Assembly: GCA_046728155.1 (NCBI GenBank)
Contig: JBKPDY010000157.1
Coordinates: 1 to 36,685 of the forward strand
Direction: 5' to 3'
From: CAWDLX01 sp046728155
GTDB lineage: Bacteria; Actinomycetota; Actinomycetes; Mycobacteriales; Micromonosporaceae
Length of the DNA: 36,685 bases
Both the position numbers and the translations under genes were made by a program. Of this stretch, positions 1 to 9,246 are shown piece by piece; position 1 is the first letter of the stretch; each line of letters begins with the position of its first letter. The notes beneath the pieces are model-generated. The model did no database searches and was not told the origin of the DNA. It worked only from the letters and a program-made list of their open reading frames with translations.

Positions 1-289
1 CACGAAAGACGTGGACCGTAACGGAAAGCGGGAAGTTCTTCTCGAACGGACGGGGGCCGGTCCAGAGCGGGCGCAGTTCGCCCACAGCGAGACCAGTTTC
101 CTCCAGCAACTCTCGACGGGCAGCCTGTTCGGGCGTCTCACCAGGCTCGAGTCGGCCACCAGGCAGGCTCCACTGGTTGGGAGAAGCTGGTGCGTTCTTG
201 TCTCGATGCTGCAGCAATACGGCACCGCGGGGGTCGACGAGCAGGACGAGCGCAATGTCGAAGCTGGCCACCGAAAGATTGTGACCCAC
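1..289 (-). CDS. Nudix hydrolase, C-terminus cut by window edge
   Basis: The reverse strand is open from a GTG at 289 to the left edge, about 96 codons. It holds a complete Nudix box: G-x5-E (GRLEPGE), seven residues, then RELLEETGL, matching GX5EX7REUXEEXGU. Nudix enzymes hydrolyse nucleoside diphosphates linked to another group, using Mg2+ bound by the box glutamates; the substrate cannot be told here. The start at 289 is preferred because GGAGG (complement of 298-302) lies 8 nt upstream. A second in-frame GTG at 271 would remove six residues. The opening (SFDIALVLLVDPRGAVLLQ) is a typical first Nudix strand. The C-terminus lies outside the window. Confidence 0.85.
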   Translation of the reverse strand, partial: MGHNLSVASFDIALVLLVDPRGAVLLQHRDKNAPASPNQWSLPGGRLEPGETPEQAARRELLEETGLAVGELRPLWTGPRPFEKNFPLSVTVHVFR

Positions 290-321
290 TCCGTCCGCCT
301 CCGTTGTGGAGGTGCCCGGCG

Positions 322-440
322 GTTTACGGCCGAGCCGTCGAGGCTGGGGCGGAGATCGTCTATCCCCTGATGGACGAGGACTGGCGCGCCTCCGGCGATT
401 CTTTGTCGGAGGCCTCGCACCGGTCGCCGAAATCTCTTGA
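322..440 (+). pseudogene. VOC (glyoxalase/bleomycin-resistance) remnant, frameshifted
   Basis: From 322 one frame reads VYGRAVEAGAEIVYPLMDEDW, which resembles the C-terminal part of VOC-family proteins, where a run like YARAVAAGAEIVYPLTDEDW is followed by GVRRFFVRDPDG. Immediately after DEDW the matching continuation (RLRRFFV) appears in a different frame and ends at TGA 438-440. No start codon, N-terminal half or RBS is visible. I read it as the decayed tail of a VOC gene whose front is missing. The resemblance is short, so chance is possible. The rest of 290-597 shows no other gene. Confidence 0.5.
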
Positions 441-597
441 TCGGGTTGCTCCGATTCGGCGCTGACCGCCTCCATTGCCGCCGCCCACGGCGCGTTCCCT
501 GACCACAACGTAGGACCCCGATCCCACCCTCGCCGCCTCGGATCTGCACACGGTGATATGCCCTGCCCTATGCGCGATCACCTGTGCGCCGTGAGTC

Positions 598-1206
598 TCA
601 GTGTTGACCCCGACTCGCGTAGTCCAGCTCTCCGGCGCGGATCGGCTCGCTCACCCAGTTCTCTGGGGGAGCGAGCGGACAGGCGTATGCATAATTGTAG
701 ACGCATGACGGGTTGTAGAGGTAGTTGAAGTCCAGCCGGACCCGCTCCCGGCCGAGCACCACCAGCCCGCGGCCGAATGTGCCCTTCACCGTGTCGGTCA
801 GGTACCGGCCGCCGCCGTACGTCTCCTGGCCGGACGTGCCATCACGAACTGGAAGGAACAGTCCGCCACCGTAGGCCTCGATCCACCACAGGGACAGTTC
901 GCCGTACGGCGTGTTCACGATTCCGACCCGCCGGTAGTGCACGACGCCGTCATCACCGCCGGTGTCGATGTCGAGCGAACCCTCGACCGGACGGATCTCC
1001 GCCTCCACCACCGCGTCCGGGTTCTCGCGAAAGTGCGGCAATCCGGCGAAGCCGGCGCGCCCCTCCGGTGGAATCGGTGACTGCGGATGGTCGCGGAACA
1101 GGTCGTCCCGAACCGATCGAAAGCCGGCGAGGTCCACATCGGAGAGATAGAGGCGCGCGACCCGCTCGCGCCAGTCGGCCAGATCCAGCTCATCCACAGC
1201 GACCAC
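598..1206 (-). CDS. DUF1684 domain protein
   Basis: 202 aa from GTG at 1206. The C-terminal half matches the DUF1684 pattern: a beta-rich stretch with FLPVRDGTSGQETYGGGRYL, then LDFNYLYNPSCVYNYAYACPL and a final ENWVSEPIRAGE. The N-terminal region (WRERVARLYLS, then RDDLFRDHPQSPI) is the usual family opening. The biochemical function of DUF1684 is unknown; no signal peptide or membrane segment is seen. Its start lies 1 nt after the stop of the beta-lactamase-like gene (1208-1210), so the two are almost certainly translated from one message. A conserved partnership between them is inference. Confidence 0.88.
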   Translation of the reverse strand: MVAVDELDLADWRERVARLYLSDVDLAGFRSVRDDLFRDHPQSPIPPEGRAGFAGLPHFRENPDAVVEAEIRPVEGSLDIDTGGDDGVVHYRRVGIVNTPYGELSLWWIEAYGGGLFLPVRDGTSGQETYGGGRYLTDTVKGTFGRGLVVLGRERVRLDFNYLYNPSCVYNYAYACPLAPPENWVSEPIRAGELDYASRGQH

Positions 1207-1207
1207 G

Positions 1208-2053
1208 CTACGCCGCGGCCAGGAGTTGAGTCGCGACCTGGGTACAGCGTTGGGCGCCGCGGGCGAGATCGGGGTCCCATGTGGACTGTGGTTCGTACTG
1301 CTGCATCACGGCCATCACCCACAAGTCCCCGATGGCGAGACAGTTCACATGGTAGAGCCCGTCTGCGGCGAAGTCCTCGTACCCGTTCTTGATCGCCACC
1401 ATGGCGGCCTGCGTGGACGGCAGGGCGTCGCGGATGCCGAAGTCGCCCTCGCCCCGGACGCCCCGCATCAGATCGAGCAACCAGGGTGTCCACTGTGGTC
1501 CGGCGCCTTTGCCGCTGGCTATGCAGTCGCCCATCCGTACCGAGTCGCGGGCTGAGACGTTCGTGACGGCCCAGCCGACCGGATTGGGCGAGGAGTTGGT
1601 GAGGCCGCAGATGCTGATGAGGCGACGGATGGACGCCTGGCCGCCGTCCAATGCGTACAGCTGGTTCGCGGCCGCGTTGTCGCTGTCCCGGATCATGAAC
1701 TCGAGTGTGCGTCGCATCGGTGGGCTCATCGCGCCGGCTCGGCGGAGATAGTCCGCAGCCAGCCATGCCTTGATCATCGACGCGCTCCAGGTCGGCTCGT
1801 CCATTGTGGATGAGCCCCAGACCTGACCCGTACGGCGGTCCATGAGGGCCCAACTGAGCCAAGTGTCGCCGGCGATGCTGACCGGCGCGGCGCGGAACGG
1901 CATCGTCGCGGCGGCTGCTGTTGGTCGCGGTGAGGGCGCACCGACGGCAATATCGGCCGCCGGGTGCCGAAGCACGACGACCACGGCAACCGCCAGTAGG
2001 GCCATCAACGCCAGAACCATCGACATCGTGTGCCGACGCGAGACCTTCGACAT
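1208..2053 (-). CDS. Secreted class-A-beta-lactamase-like serine hydrolase
   Basis: 281 aa with one hydrophobic segment (about residues 10-28) that anchors or exports it. The three active-site signatures of the penicillin-recognising fold are visible in order: SxxK as S92-M-I-K95, SDN at 124-126, and a KTG-like triad K222-N-G224. This places it in the Beta-lactamase2 family of extracytoplasmic serine hydrolases, which covers beta-lactamases and cell-wall peptidase relatives. The omega-loop glutamate of true class A beta-lactamases is not obvious, and KNG replaces KTG, so antibiotic hydrolysis should not be assumed. A leader precedes the ATG at 2053, with CGAGG as a modest RBS. DUF1684 follows 1 nt downstream. 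Confidence 0.82.
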   Translation of the reverse strand: MSKVSRRHTMSMVLALMALLAVAVVVVLRHPAADIAVGAPSPRPTAAAATMPFRAAPVSIAGDTWLSWALMDRRTGQVWGSSTMDEPTWSASMIKAWLAADYLRRAGAMSPPMRRTLEFMIRDSDNAAANQLYALDGGQASIRRLISICGLTNSSPNPVGWAVTNVSARDSVRMGDCIASGKGAGPQWTPWLLDLMRGVRGEGDFGIRDALPSTQAAMVAIKNGYEDFAADGLYHVNCLAIGDLWVMAVMQQYEPQSTWDPDLARGAQRCTQVATQLLAAA

Positions 2054-2113
2054 GCGTACCTCGGGGAAGGGAGAGACAAAGGCTAGCCCGTCACCCCCGC
2101 TACAGCCCGGCCG

Positions 2114-2119
2114 TAGCCT
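2114..2119 (+). promoter_or_regulatory. Leaderless-type -10 element of the GNAT gene
   Basis: TAGCCT (TANNNT) ends 6 nt before the ATG at 2126 and no Shine-Dalgarno sequence lies between. Actinobacterial transcripts commonly start about 6-7 nt after the -10 hexamer, so the mRNA would begin at or next to the start codon. Confidence 0.55.
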
Positions 2120-2125
2120 GCTGGT

Positions 2126-2632
2126 ATGACGCTGCTCACTGGGGCCGCGGTTGTCCTGCGCCCGGCAACCGAGGCTGACATCGGCGAGCTCGTGCGGATC
2201 CGGTCCACGCCGCAGGTCCGGTACTGGTGGCGCGGCGACGATCTGGCCGCCGAGCTACAGGCCGACATCGCGGACACCGACCTGCACGTCTTCGCGATCG
2301 AGCACGAGGGCCGCGTCGTCGGCGCCATCCAGTACGGCGAGGAGACCGAACCGGACTACCGGCACGCCAGCATCGACATCTACATCGACCCCGCGGTGCA
2401 GAACCGCGGCCTCGGCACCGACGCGGTCCGGACGCTCGCGCGCCATCTTATTGTCGACTGTGGACATCACCGGCTCATTATCGATCCGGCCGCCGACAAC
2501 ACCGTCGCGGTCCACGCGTACGAGAAAGTAGGCTTCCGCCCGGTCGGGCGCATGCGTCAGTACGAGCGCGGGCTGGATGGCACATGGCACGACGGCCTGC
2601 TGATGGATCTGCTCGCCGACGAACTGACCTGA
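2126..2632 (+). CDS. GNAT N-acetyltransferase, AAC(6')-like
   Basis: 168 aa. The acetyl-CoA binding motif A is clear: YIDPAVQNRGLGTDAVRTL around residues 88-106, with the Q/R-x-x-G-x-G core, followed by the C-terminal YEKVGFRPVGR segment that closes GNAT folds. The WWRG motif near residue 34 and the IDPAADN and AYEKVGF segments resemble the aminoglycoside 6'-N-acetyltransferase branch of the RimJ/RimL group. Actual aminoglycoside acetylation is only a possibility: many chromosomal actinomycete proteins of this type have unknown substrates. The gene is divergent from the hydrolase at 2053 and is probably read from a leaderless transcript. It converges on fadD across a strong hairpin. Confidence 0.85.
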   Translation: MTLLTGAAVVLRPATEADIGELVRIRSTPQVRYWWRGDDLAAELQADIADTDLHVFAIEHEGRVVGAIQYGEETEPDYRHASIDIYIDPAVQNRGLGTDAVRTLARHLIVDCGHHRLIIDPAADNTVAVHAYEKVGFRPVGRMRQYERGLDGTWHDGLLMDLLADELT

Positions 2633-2643
2633 CCACGCAATAG

Positions 2644-2689
2644 CGGCACCCTTATTGACCGGAGACGTCAATAGGGCGCCCCTGCTTGC
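2644..2689. terminator. Bidirectional terminator-like hairpin, repeat copy 1
   Basis: It lies between the convergent GNAT and fadD genes. The core TATTGAC/GTCAATA (7 bp, 7-nt loop) extends outward by CCC/GGG after one bulged T, then past one mismatch by a further three pairs. There is no T-run, which is normal for high-GC actinomycetes. Read on the minus strand it closely matches the elements at 22288-22337 and 27167-27213, sharing GCAAGCAGGGGCGCCC and a following ATTGAC. Confidence 0.7.
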
Positions 2690-2697
2690 AACCAGCG

Positions 2698-4518
<1,821 letters not shown>

Positions 4519-4530
4519 AGCACGGGGGGC

Positions 4531-4583
4531 CCTTCGGGTACGGCACGTGAGCTGAGTCACGTGCACCTGTTGCTACCGAAGGG
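4531..4583 (-). promoter_or_regulatory. Nested inverted repeats upstream of fadD
   Basis: A perfect 7-bp inverted repeat CACGTGA-6 nt-TCACGTG (4544-4563) sits inside a second one formed by CCTTCGGGTA (4531-4540) and TACCGAAGGG (4574-4583, one bulge). The location just before the fadD start suggests an operator or an mRNA structure. No regulator can be assigned from sequence. Confidence 0.45.
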
Positions 4584-4623
4584 TAGGGCCGCTCGACGCC
4601 GGGTGCCAGACCCGTTGGGCGCC

Positions 4624-4708
4624 GCAGTGGCTGCGTTGTCGGGCAGAGCCCGCACTGGCCGCGTTGTCGGGCAGAGCCCGCACTGGCCGCGTTGTCGGGC
4701 AGAGCCCG
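4624..4708. repeat. Three tandem 28-bp repeats, each a hairpin
   Basis: Three copies with exact 28-bp spacing start at 4624, 4652 and 4680. The second and third begin GCACTGGCCGCGTTGTCGGG; the first differs by two bases in this part. Each contains the perfect hairpin CGGGC-AGA-GCCCG at 4640-4652, 4668-4680 and 4696-4708. The array begins 5 nt past the otsA stop, so it probably acts as a multiple terminator or 3'-end stabiliser between otsA and fadD. Confidence 0.75.
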
Positions 4709-4713
4709 AGGTG

Positions 4714-6105
4714 TCACCGGGGGCGGATGTCCAGCGCCTTCAGGTACGAACGCGCCCACGCCCGAACATCGTGGGCCCGAACGTGCCTACGCATGGCCCG
4801 CATCCTGGCCCGGTTCTCGGCCCGGCTCGCGTCCAGTGCCCGGATCACCGTCTCCTTGAGACCGTCCAGATCGTGTGGATTGATCAGGTAAGCCTCGGGC
4901 AGCTCAGCCGCCGCCCCGGTGAACTCGCTGAGTACGAGCGCCCCGCCGTTGTCGACCCGGGCGGCAATGTACTCCTTCGCCACCAGGTTCATGCCGTCGC
5001 GCAACGGGGTCACGGTCATGACATCGGCCGCATGGTAGAGGGCGGCCACCTCGGCGCGGTCGAAGGACTGGTTGAGATAGTGCACCGCCGGGACACCGAC
5101 CCGGCCGAACTCCCCATTGATCCGTCCCACCTCGCGCTCCACCCGGTCGCGGAGCACCTTGTAGTTCTCCACCCGCTCGCGGCTGGGCACGGCGACTTGG
5201 ACCATGACAGTGTCCTGCATCTTGATCCGGCCCTCGACCAGCAGCTCCCGGAAGGCCTTGAGCCGATGTTCGATGCCCTTGGTGTAGTCGAGCCGGTCGA
5301 CGCCCAGGATGACCTTGGCCGGATCGCCCAGGTCCTGGCGGAGCTTGACGGCGCGTTCCCGGACGTCGGGGTCACGGCCCAACGCCTCCATCTCGGCCAC
5401 GTCGATCGAGATCGGGAAGGCCCCCGCCCGAACGGTGCGCCCGTCGACCTCGACGAACTGCCCGTTCGTCTCGACGCCGAGAAGCCTGGCGGCGAGCCGG
5501 ATGAAGTTCTCCGCCCCGTACGTCGTCTGGAACCCGATCAGGTCGGCGCCGAGCATGCCGCGCAGAAGCTCGGCCCGGCGCGGCAGCTGCATGAAGAGCT
5601 CGGCGGGCGGGAACGGGATGTGCATGAAGAAGCCGAGGCGAAGATCGGGTCGCAGCTGCCGGAGGAGGGCCGGGACCAGCTGAAGGTGGTAGTCCTGGAT
5701 CCAGACCATGGCGTCGCGTTCGGCGTTGTCCGCCGTAGCCTGCGCAAACCGGCGGTTGACCCGCTGGTACGCCTCCCACCAGCGGCGATGGAACGCGGGC
5801 GTCTCGACGGCGTCGTGGTACAGCGGCCACAGAGTCGAGTTGGAGTACCCCTCGTAATAGTCCGCATAGTCCTGGGCCGACAACGGAACTGACCGCATCC
5901 GGATGCCCTCGTTGTCCGGCACGTACGGGGAGGAGTCGATCCCGCCGGCCCAGCCGATCCACATGCCGTGACGATCCCGTAGGACCGGATGGAGCGCGCT
6001 GACGAGTCCGCCCGGACTTCGACTCCACTCGACGGAGCCGTCCGGCAGGACTGTCTCATCCACGGGGAGGCGGTTCGCAACCACCACCAGAGAACGTCGT
6101 GGCAT
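4714..6105 (-). CDS. otsA: Alpha,alpha-trehalose-phosphate synthase (GT20)
   Basis: 463 aa. It transfers glucose from an NDP-glucose to glucose-6-phosphate, giving trehalose-6-phosphate, a precursor of the stress protectant trehalose. Visible family motifs: SLVVVANRLPVD at the N-terminus, GGLVSAL and GWAGG in the donor loop, VWIQDYHLQLVP, GVDRLDYTKGIEHRL, and TPLRDGMNLVAKEY near the C-terminus. The start at 6105 is set by AGGAGGGG about 5 nt upstream (complement near 6111-6118); an ATG 15 codons earlier has no such site. There is no otsB phosphatase beside it and no C-terminal phosphatase domain, so dephosphorylation must be encoded elsewhere. Tandem hairpins follow the stop. Confidence 0.95.
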   Translation of the reverse strand: MPRRSLVVVANRLPVDETVLPDGSVEWSRSPGGLVSALHPVLRDRHGMWIGWAGGIDSSPYVPDNEGIRMRSVPLSAQDYADYYEGYSNSTLWPLYHDAVETPAFHRRWWEAYQRVNRRFAQATADNAERDAMVWIQDYHLQLVPALLRQLRPDLRLGFFMHIPFPPAELFMQLPRRAELLRGMLGADLIGFQTTYGAENFIRLAARLLGVETNGQFVEVDGRTVRAGAFPISIDVAEMEALGRDPDVRERAVKLRQDLGDPAKVILGVDRLDYTKGIEHRLKAFRELLVEGRIKMQDTVMVQVAVPSRERVENYKVLRDRVEREVGRINGEFGRVGVPAVHYLNQSFDRAEVAALYHAADVMTVTPLRDGMNLVAKEYIAARVDNGGALVLSEFTGAAAELPEAYLINPHDLDGLKETVIRALDASRAENRARMRAMRRHVRAHDVRAWARSYLKALDIRPR

Positions 6106-6454
6106 CGAACCCCTCCTGTGCTGTCGAGGGACGCCCGTACGGAACCCCACGATGCGAACCGATCGGTGGATTGACCAGTTCGTTGTTATTCCTACCCACC
6201 CGAAGTTAAATGCCCGTTACAGCAGTGATAAAGCGGGCCGCTCTGCCCACGTTGGTCACGGACACCCCGATGCGGGATGACCAGGCCGGCCGATCCCGCC
6301 GGACTAAGTGTGAACCAGCTCACCCTCATTTGCCACGCGAAAGTGGCGACGATCACCCGAATTGGACTCCGCCCTTCCGACCGGATAGTTCGCATAAGCC
6401 GGCTAAAAGTCGGCTATAACAGGGCATATTATCCGGAACAATTGGGTTGGGCAC
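6106..6454. other. Intergenic region upstream of otsA
   Basis: About 350 bp, noticeably more AT-rich than its surroundings near 6180-6230 and 6395-6445. It presumably holds the otsA promoter; a GGGTAG box near 6200 on the minus strand resembles stress sigma-factor -10 elements but is not decisive. The near-repeat AGCCGGCTAA/AGTCGGCTAT (about 6398-6417) could form a small hairpin after the stop at 6455. A 67-codon minus-strand ORF (6192-6395) shows no recognisable features. Confidence 0.4.
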
Positions 6455-7072
6455 TCAGACCCCGAAGCGGGCCGTTCGCATCCGGTCGACGATCTCGTTG
6501 GGACCGGTCAGTTCGACCAGTGCGTGCGCCTGCCGCCCATACAGGAATAGGACCAGCTCCCCCGGCTCAGCGTTGAGGAAGACCGGTGCTCCGCCCCGGC
6601 CGGCGATGATCGAGCCGTACCCCGGCGACGTCATCGTCACCATCGCTGGTGTCCTCCGTAGCACGAGCCGGGCTTGAATCCGTACCCGTGACCAGAGTGC
6701 ATCGGCGAAGTCGGCCGACAGCTGGCGCGGCTGCCAGTCCGGCTGCGCTCGGCGCACGTCCTCGTGATGGACGAAGTACTCCACGAGGTTCAACGCCTCG
6801 TCACCGACCATCGCCCAGTTCGGCCGGCGGCGTACCTTCGCGACGAGGCGGACCCAGTCCTGCGCCGCCGCCTGTTGCTGGACCCGGTCGAGGTGTCCCG
6901 CCAGCGGCGGGATCACCAGGCCCGCGGCCGCGTCGGGCCGGCTCGCCCGCACGACCAGATGTGCGGCAAGGTCACGGGTGGTCCAGCCCTCGCACAGGGT
7001 AGGGGCGTCCGGTCCGAGCGCGGTCAGCAGATCGGCGAGCGCGGCTCTCTCGATCGGCGCGAATCGGGTCAC
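6455..7072 (-). CDS. TIGR03085 / maleylpyruvate-isomerase-like DinB-fold protein
   Basis: 205 aa from GTG at 7072. The pattern LCEGWTTRDLAAHLVVR near the N-terminus and LNVEYFVHHEDVRR-like helix (seen as NLVEYFVHHEDVRRAQPDW) match the TIGR03085 family, a branch of the mycothiol-dependent maleylpyruvate isomerase / DinB-like fold with a histidine metal site (H in AAHL and the HHED pair). The C-terminal part has the usual FLYGRQAHALVELTG segment. Substrate unknown. The start overlaps the TetR stop as GTGA, so it is the last gene of the ABC-TetR operon, by translational coupling. Whether it is functionally linked to export is inference. Confidence 0.82.
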   Translation of the reverse strand: MTRFAPIERAALADLLTALGPDAPTLCEGWTTRDLAAHLVVRASRPDAAAGLVIPPLAGHLDRVQQQAAAQDWVRLVAKVRRRPNWAMVGDEALNLVEYFVHHEDVRRAQPDWQPRQLSADFADALWSRVRIQARLVLRRTPAMVTMTSPGYGSIIAGRGGAPVFLNAEPGELVLFLYGRQAHALVELTGPNEIVDRMRTARFGV

Positions 7073-7716
7073 GGCCGGATGGTACCCACCCGACCGCCGC
7101 CCCGGACCCGATGAACGGGCTCGACCGCTGGCAAGGGGCCGGTGAGGTAGCGCTGGACGGTCGGCCCAATGACGGCCACAACCACCTCCGGCGAGCTGCT
7201 CGCCAGCGGTTCGAACTTCAGGATGTAGCGGACCATGATGAGCCCGGCGATCTGGGTGGCGACGAGATTGGTACGCATCGCCGCCTCGGCCGGGTCGAGC
7301 TGCAGATCCTTGGCGACCCGACGCAGGATCCGGGTGACGAGGAAGTCCCGCATCATCCGCGCGATCGCCTCGTTGCTCACGGCGCTCCGCACCAGCGCCG
7401 CGGCCGCCCCCCCGGCCGCCGAGTCCCAGATGGTGACAAGCATGCGGACGAGCCGCTCGCCCACGCCGTCGACGCCGGCTGCCAGTACCTGCGGCACGAT
7501 CTTCGTCGGGTCGAACGGCAGTTGCATGGTGTCGAGGAACAGCTGGTCCTTGGTACCGAAATAGTGGTGTACCAGCGCCGGGTCGACGCTCGCCACAGCA
7601 GCGATGTGGCGGATCGAGGCGCGGTCGAACCCCTTCTCGGCGAATGCCTGCCGCGCGGCGGCGAGGATCGCCTCCCGCGTGTCCTGGTTACCGGGGCGCC
7701 GACCTGTTCGAGCCAT
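7069..7716 (-). CDS. TetR-family regulator of the ABC operon
   Basis: 215 aa from ATG at 7716; a longer in-frame opening would overlap the permease gene and lacks conservation. The N-terminal helix-turn-helix is clear: TREAILAAARQAFAEKGF, then SIRHIAAVASVDPALVHHYFGTKDQLF (residues 13-60). The C-terminal ligand domain resembles the TetR_C_16 type, with MRDFLVTRILRRVAKDL and IAGLIMVRYILKFEPLA. It sits 28 nt after the permease stop and overlaps the next gene by 4 nt, so it is probably autoregulated together with the transporter. The likely operator is the pair of 11-mers at 9220-9246. Confidence 0.9.
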   Translation of the reverse strand: MARTGRRPGNQDTREAILAAARQAFAEKGFDRASIRHIAAVASVDPALVHHYFGTKDQLFLDTMQLPFDPTKIVPQVLAAGVDGVGERLVRMLVTIWDSAAGGAAAALVRSAVSNEAIARMMRDFLVTRILRRVAKDLQLDPAEAAMRTNLVATQIAGLIMVRYILKFEPLASSSPEVVVAVIGPTVQRYLTGPLPAVEPVHRVRGGGRVGTIRP

Positions 7717-7744
7717 GTCCAGGTGGTTTCGCGTCGCACCGATC

Positions 7745-8482
7745 CTACGGGCTGCGCCGGCGCAGCGTCGCGGCGGCGAGCGTGAGCGCGACGACGACAC
7801 AGCCGACCACGATGCCGAAGTCACGCCAGAGCGTATCGGTCGCATTCGTGTGGGCGCCGACCTCCTGCAGCGCCTCGACCGAGTATGTCATCGGCAGCGC
7901 GTTGCTGATCGCATGCAGCCAGCCGGCCATGTGGTCCCGGGCGACGAACAGTCCACAGAGGAGGATCTGCGGCACGACGACCACGGGCATGAACTGAACG
8001 GCCTGGAACTCCGTACGGGCAAACGCGCTGCAGAACAGGCCGAGGGCGACGCCGAGCACCGCGTTGGCGATCGCGATCACCACGACGAGCCAGGGTGGTC
8101 CCAGCGTGTCCAGTCCGAAGAGCCAGTACGCCACGCCCGAGGCGATCGCGGCCTGGACGGCGGCGGCGATACCAAAAGCGATCCCATACGCGAAGAGCAG
8201 GTCGGCCTTGCCCATCGGGGTGGTCAGCAGCCGCTCCAGCGTGCCGGTGGTCCGTTCGCGCAGCATCGCGATGCTCGTGATCAGGAACATGATCACGAAT
8301 GGGAAAACACCGAGCATGATGAGGCCGATGTGGTCGAACACTCCAGGCACGTCCTGGAACATGTAGTACAGCAACGTCAACAGCAGCACCGGCACCACGA
8401 GCATGAGCGCGATGGTCCGTCGGTCGTGGCGGAGCTGGCTCAGAATGCGTCGCGTGGTGCTGGCGAGAATCCGGATGCTCAT
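7745..8482 (-). CDS. ABC-2 type transporter permease
   Basis: 245 aa with about six membrane segments: LMLVVPVLLLTLLYYMF near residue 27, IMLGVFPFVIMFLITSIAM, LLFAYGIAFGIAAAVQAAIAS, LVVVIAIANAVLGVALGLF, MPVVVVPQILLCGLFVA and a last one before the basic C-terminus. The cytoplasmic RERTTGTLERLLTTPM motif between segments is the hallmark of DrrB/NodJ-like ABC-2 permeases. The ATG overlaps the stop of the ATPase gene (ATGA). Together they form an exporter whose substrate is unknown; the TetR neighbour suggests induction by a small molecule, as for drug efflux systems. Confidence 0.9.
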   Translation of the reverse strand: MSIRILASTTRRILSQLRHDRRTIALMLVVPVLLLTLLYYMFQDVPGVFDHIGLIMLGVFPFVIMFLITSIAMLRERTTGTLERLLTTPMGKADLLFAYGIAFGIAAAVQAAIASGVAYWLFGLDTLGPPWLVVVIAIANAVLGVALGLFCSAFARTEFQAVQFMPVVVVPQILLCGLFVARDHMAGWLHAISNALPMTYSVEALQEVGAHTNATDTLWRDFGIVVGCVVVALTLAAATLRRRSP

Positions 8483-9201
8483 GACACTGCCTCTCTGGCG
8501 CGGATCAGGTGCAGGAAAGCCGCCTCAAGGTCGGTTGTTCCGGTCATCGCCCGGACGGCGTCGGGGCTGTCGTCGGCGATCAGCCGGCCCTCCCGGATGA
8601 GCAGCAGGCGATCGCAGCGGCCTGCCTCGTCCATCACATGGCTGGACACGAGGATCGTGGTTCCGGTGGCGGCCATCGTCCGGAACTGGTTCCACAGGTC
8701 ATCGCGCAGAACGGGGTCCTGCCCGACCGTCGGCTCATCGAGGATCAGCACATCGGGGTGGCTCACGAGCGCACAGGCAAGCGACGCTCGGGCGATCTGC
8801 CCGCCTGAGAGGTTGCCAACGAGCTGAGTGGCGTGGTCGGCCAGACCTACGTCGTGAATGACCTCGTCGGCCTCGGCGGCACCGACACCTTTGTACAGGG
8901 ACGCGAAGTACCGTGCATTCTCCCGTACGGTCAGATCCGGGTAGATGCTAGGTGCCTGGGTCAGGTAGCCGATCTTGCTCCGGAGCACCTTCGCCCCGGC
9001 CGGCTCGCCGAGAACGGTGACCCGACCGGACTTGACAATCTGCACGCCCACGATCGCCCGCATGAGGGTCGTCTTCCCACTGCCGCTGGGACCGAGCAGA
9101 CCGGTGACGCTGCCGCGGGGGATGGCACACGTCAGCCCATGCAGCACAACCCGCTTACCTCGCTCGACCACGAGGTTTGTGACCTCGACCGCGGTCTCCA
9201 T
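8479..9201 (-). CDS. ABC transporter ATP-binding protein
   Basis: 240 aa. It powers the permease encoded directly after it. Walker A is GPSGSGKTT at residues 37-45, the Q-loop lies in GYLTQAPSIYPDLTV, the signature is LSGGQ, Walker B is VLILDEPTVG, and the switch histidine is in VSSHVMDEA. This is the DrrA/CcmA-like class found with ABC-2 permeases. The start ATG at 9201 has GGGGAGG 6 nt upstream. It is the first gene of the operon, behind a sigma-A-like promoter (9245-9273) and tandem operator-like 11-mers. Confidence 0.95.
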   Translation of the reverse strand: METAVEVTNLVVERGKRVVLHGLTCAIPRGSVTGLLGPSGSGKTTLMRAIVGVQIVKSGRVTVLGEPAGAKVLRSKIGYLTQAPSIYPDLTVRENARYFASLYKGVGAAEADEVIHDVGLADHATQLVGNLSGGQIARASLACALVSHPDVLILDEPTVGQDPVLRDDLWNQFRTMAATGTTILVSSHVMDEAGRCDRLLLIREGRLIADDSPDAVRAMTGTTDLEAAFLHLIRAREAVS

Positions 9202-9219
9202 AGATACCTCCCCTTGGAT

Positions 9220-9246
9220 GTGAATTCAACAGGTAGTGAACTCAAC
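9220..9246. promoter_or_regulatory. Tandem 11-mer operator candidate for the TetR protein
   Basis: GTGAATTCAAC (9220-9230) and GTGAACTCAAC (9236-9246) are direct repeats with 16-bp spacing. Each is nearly self-complementary around TGAATTCA. The block lies between the -10 hexamer and the RBS of the ABC-TetR operon, where bound repressor would block transcription. Confidence 0.6.

Noticed and set aside
360..581. 73-codon minus-strand ORF
   Set aside because: Opposite to the VOC remnant, Gly/Arg-rich, with no supporting signals.
4624..4708. CRISPR-like short repeats
   Set aside because: The copies are directly adjacent without unique spacers, and there are only three; no cas genes.
6192..6395. 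67-codon minus-strand ORF upstream of otsA
   Set aside because: No RBS, family resemblance or typical codon bias; more likely part of the otsA leader region.
7604..8827. 407-codon plus-strand ORF rich in His/Asp/Glu
   Set aside because: Antisense shadow of the permease, ATPase and TetR genes; composition follows the complement of membrane-helix codons.
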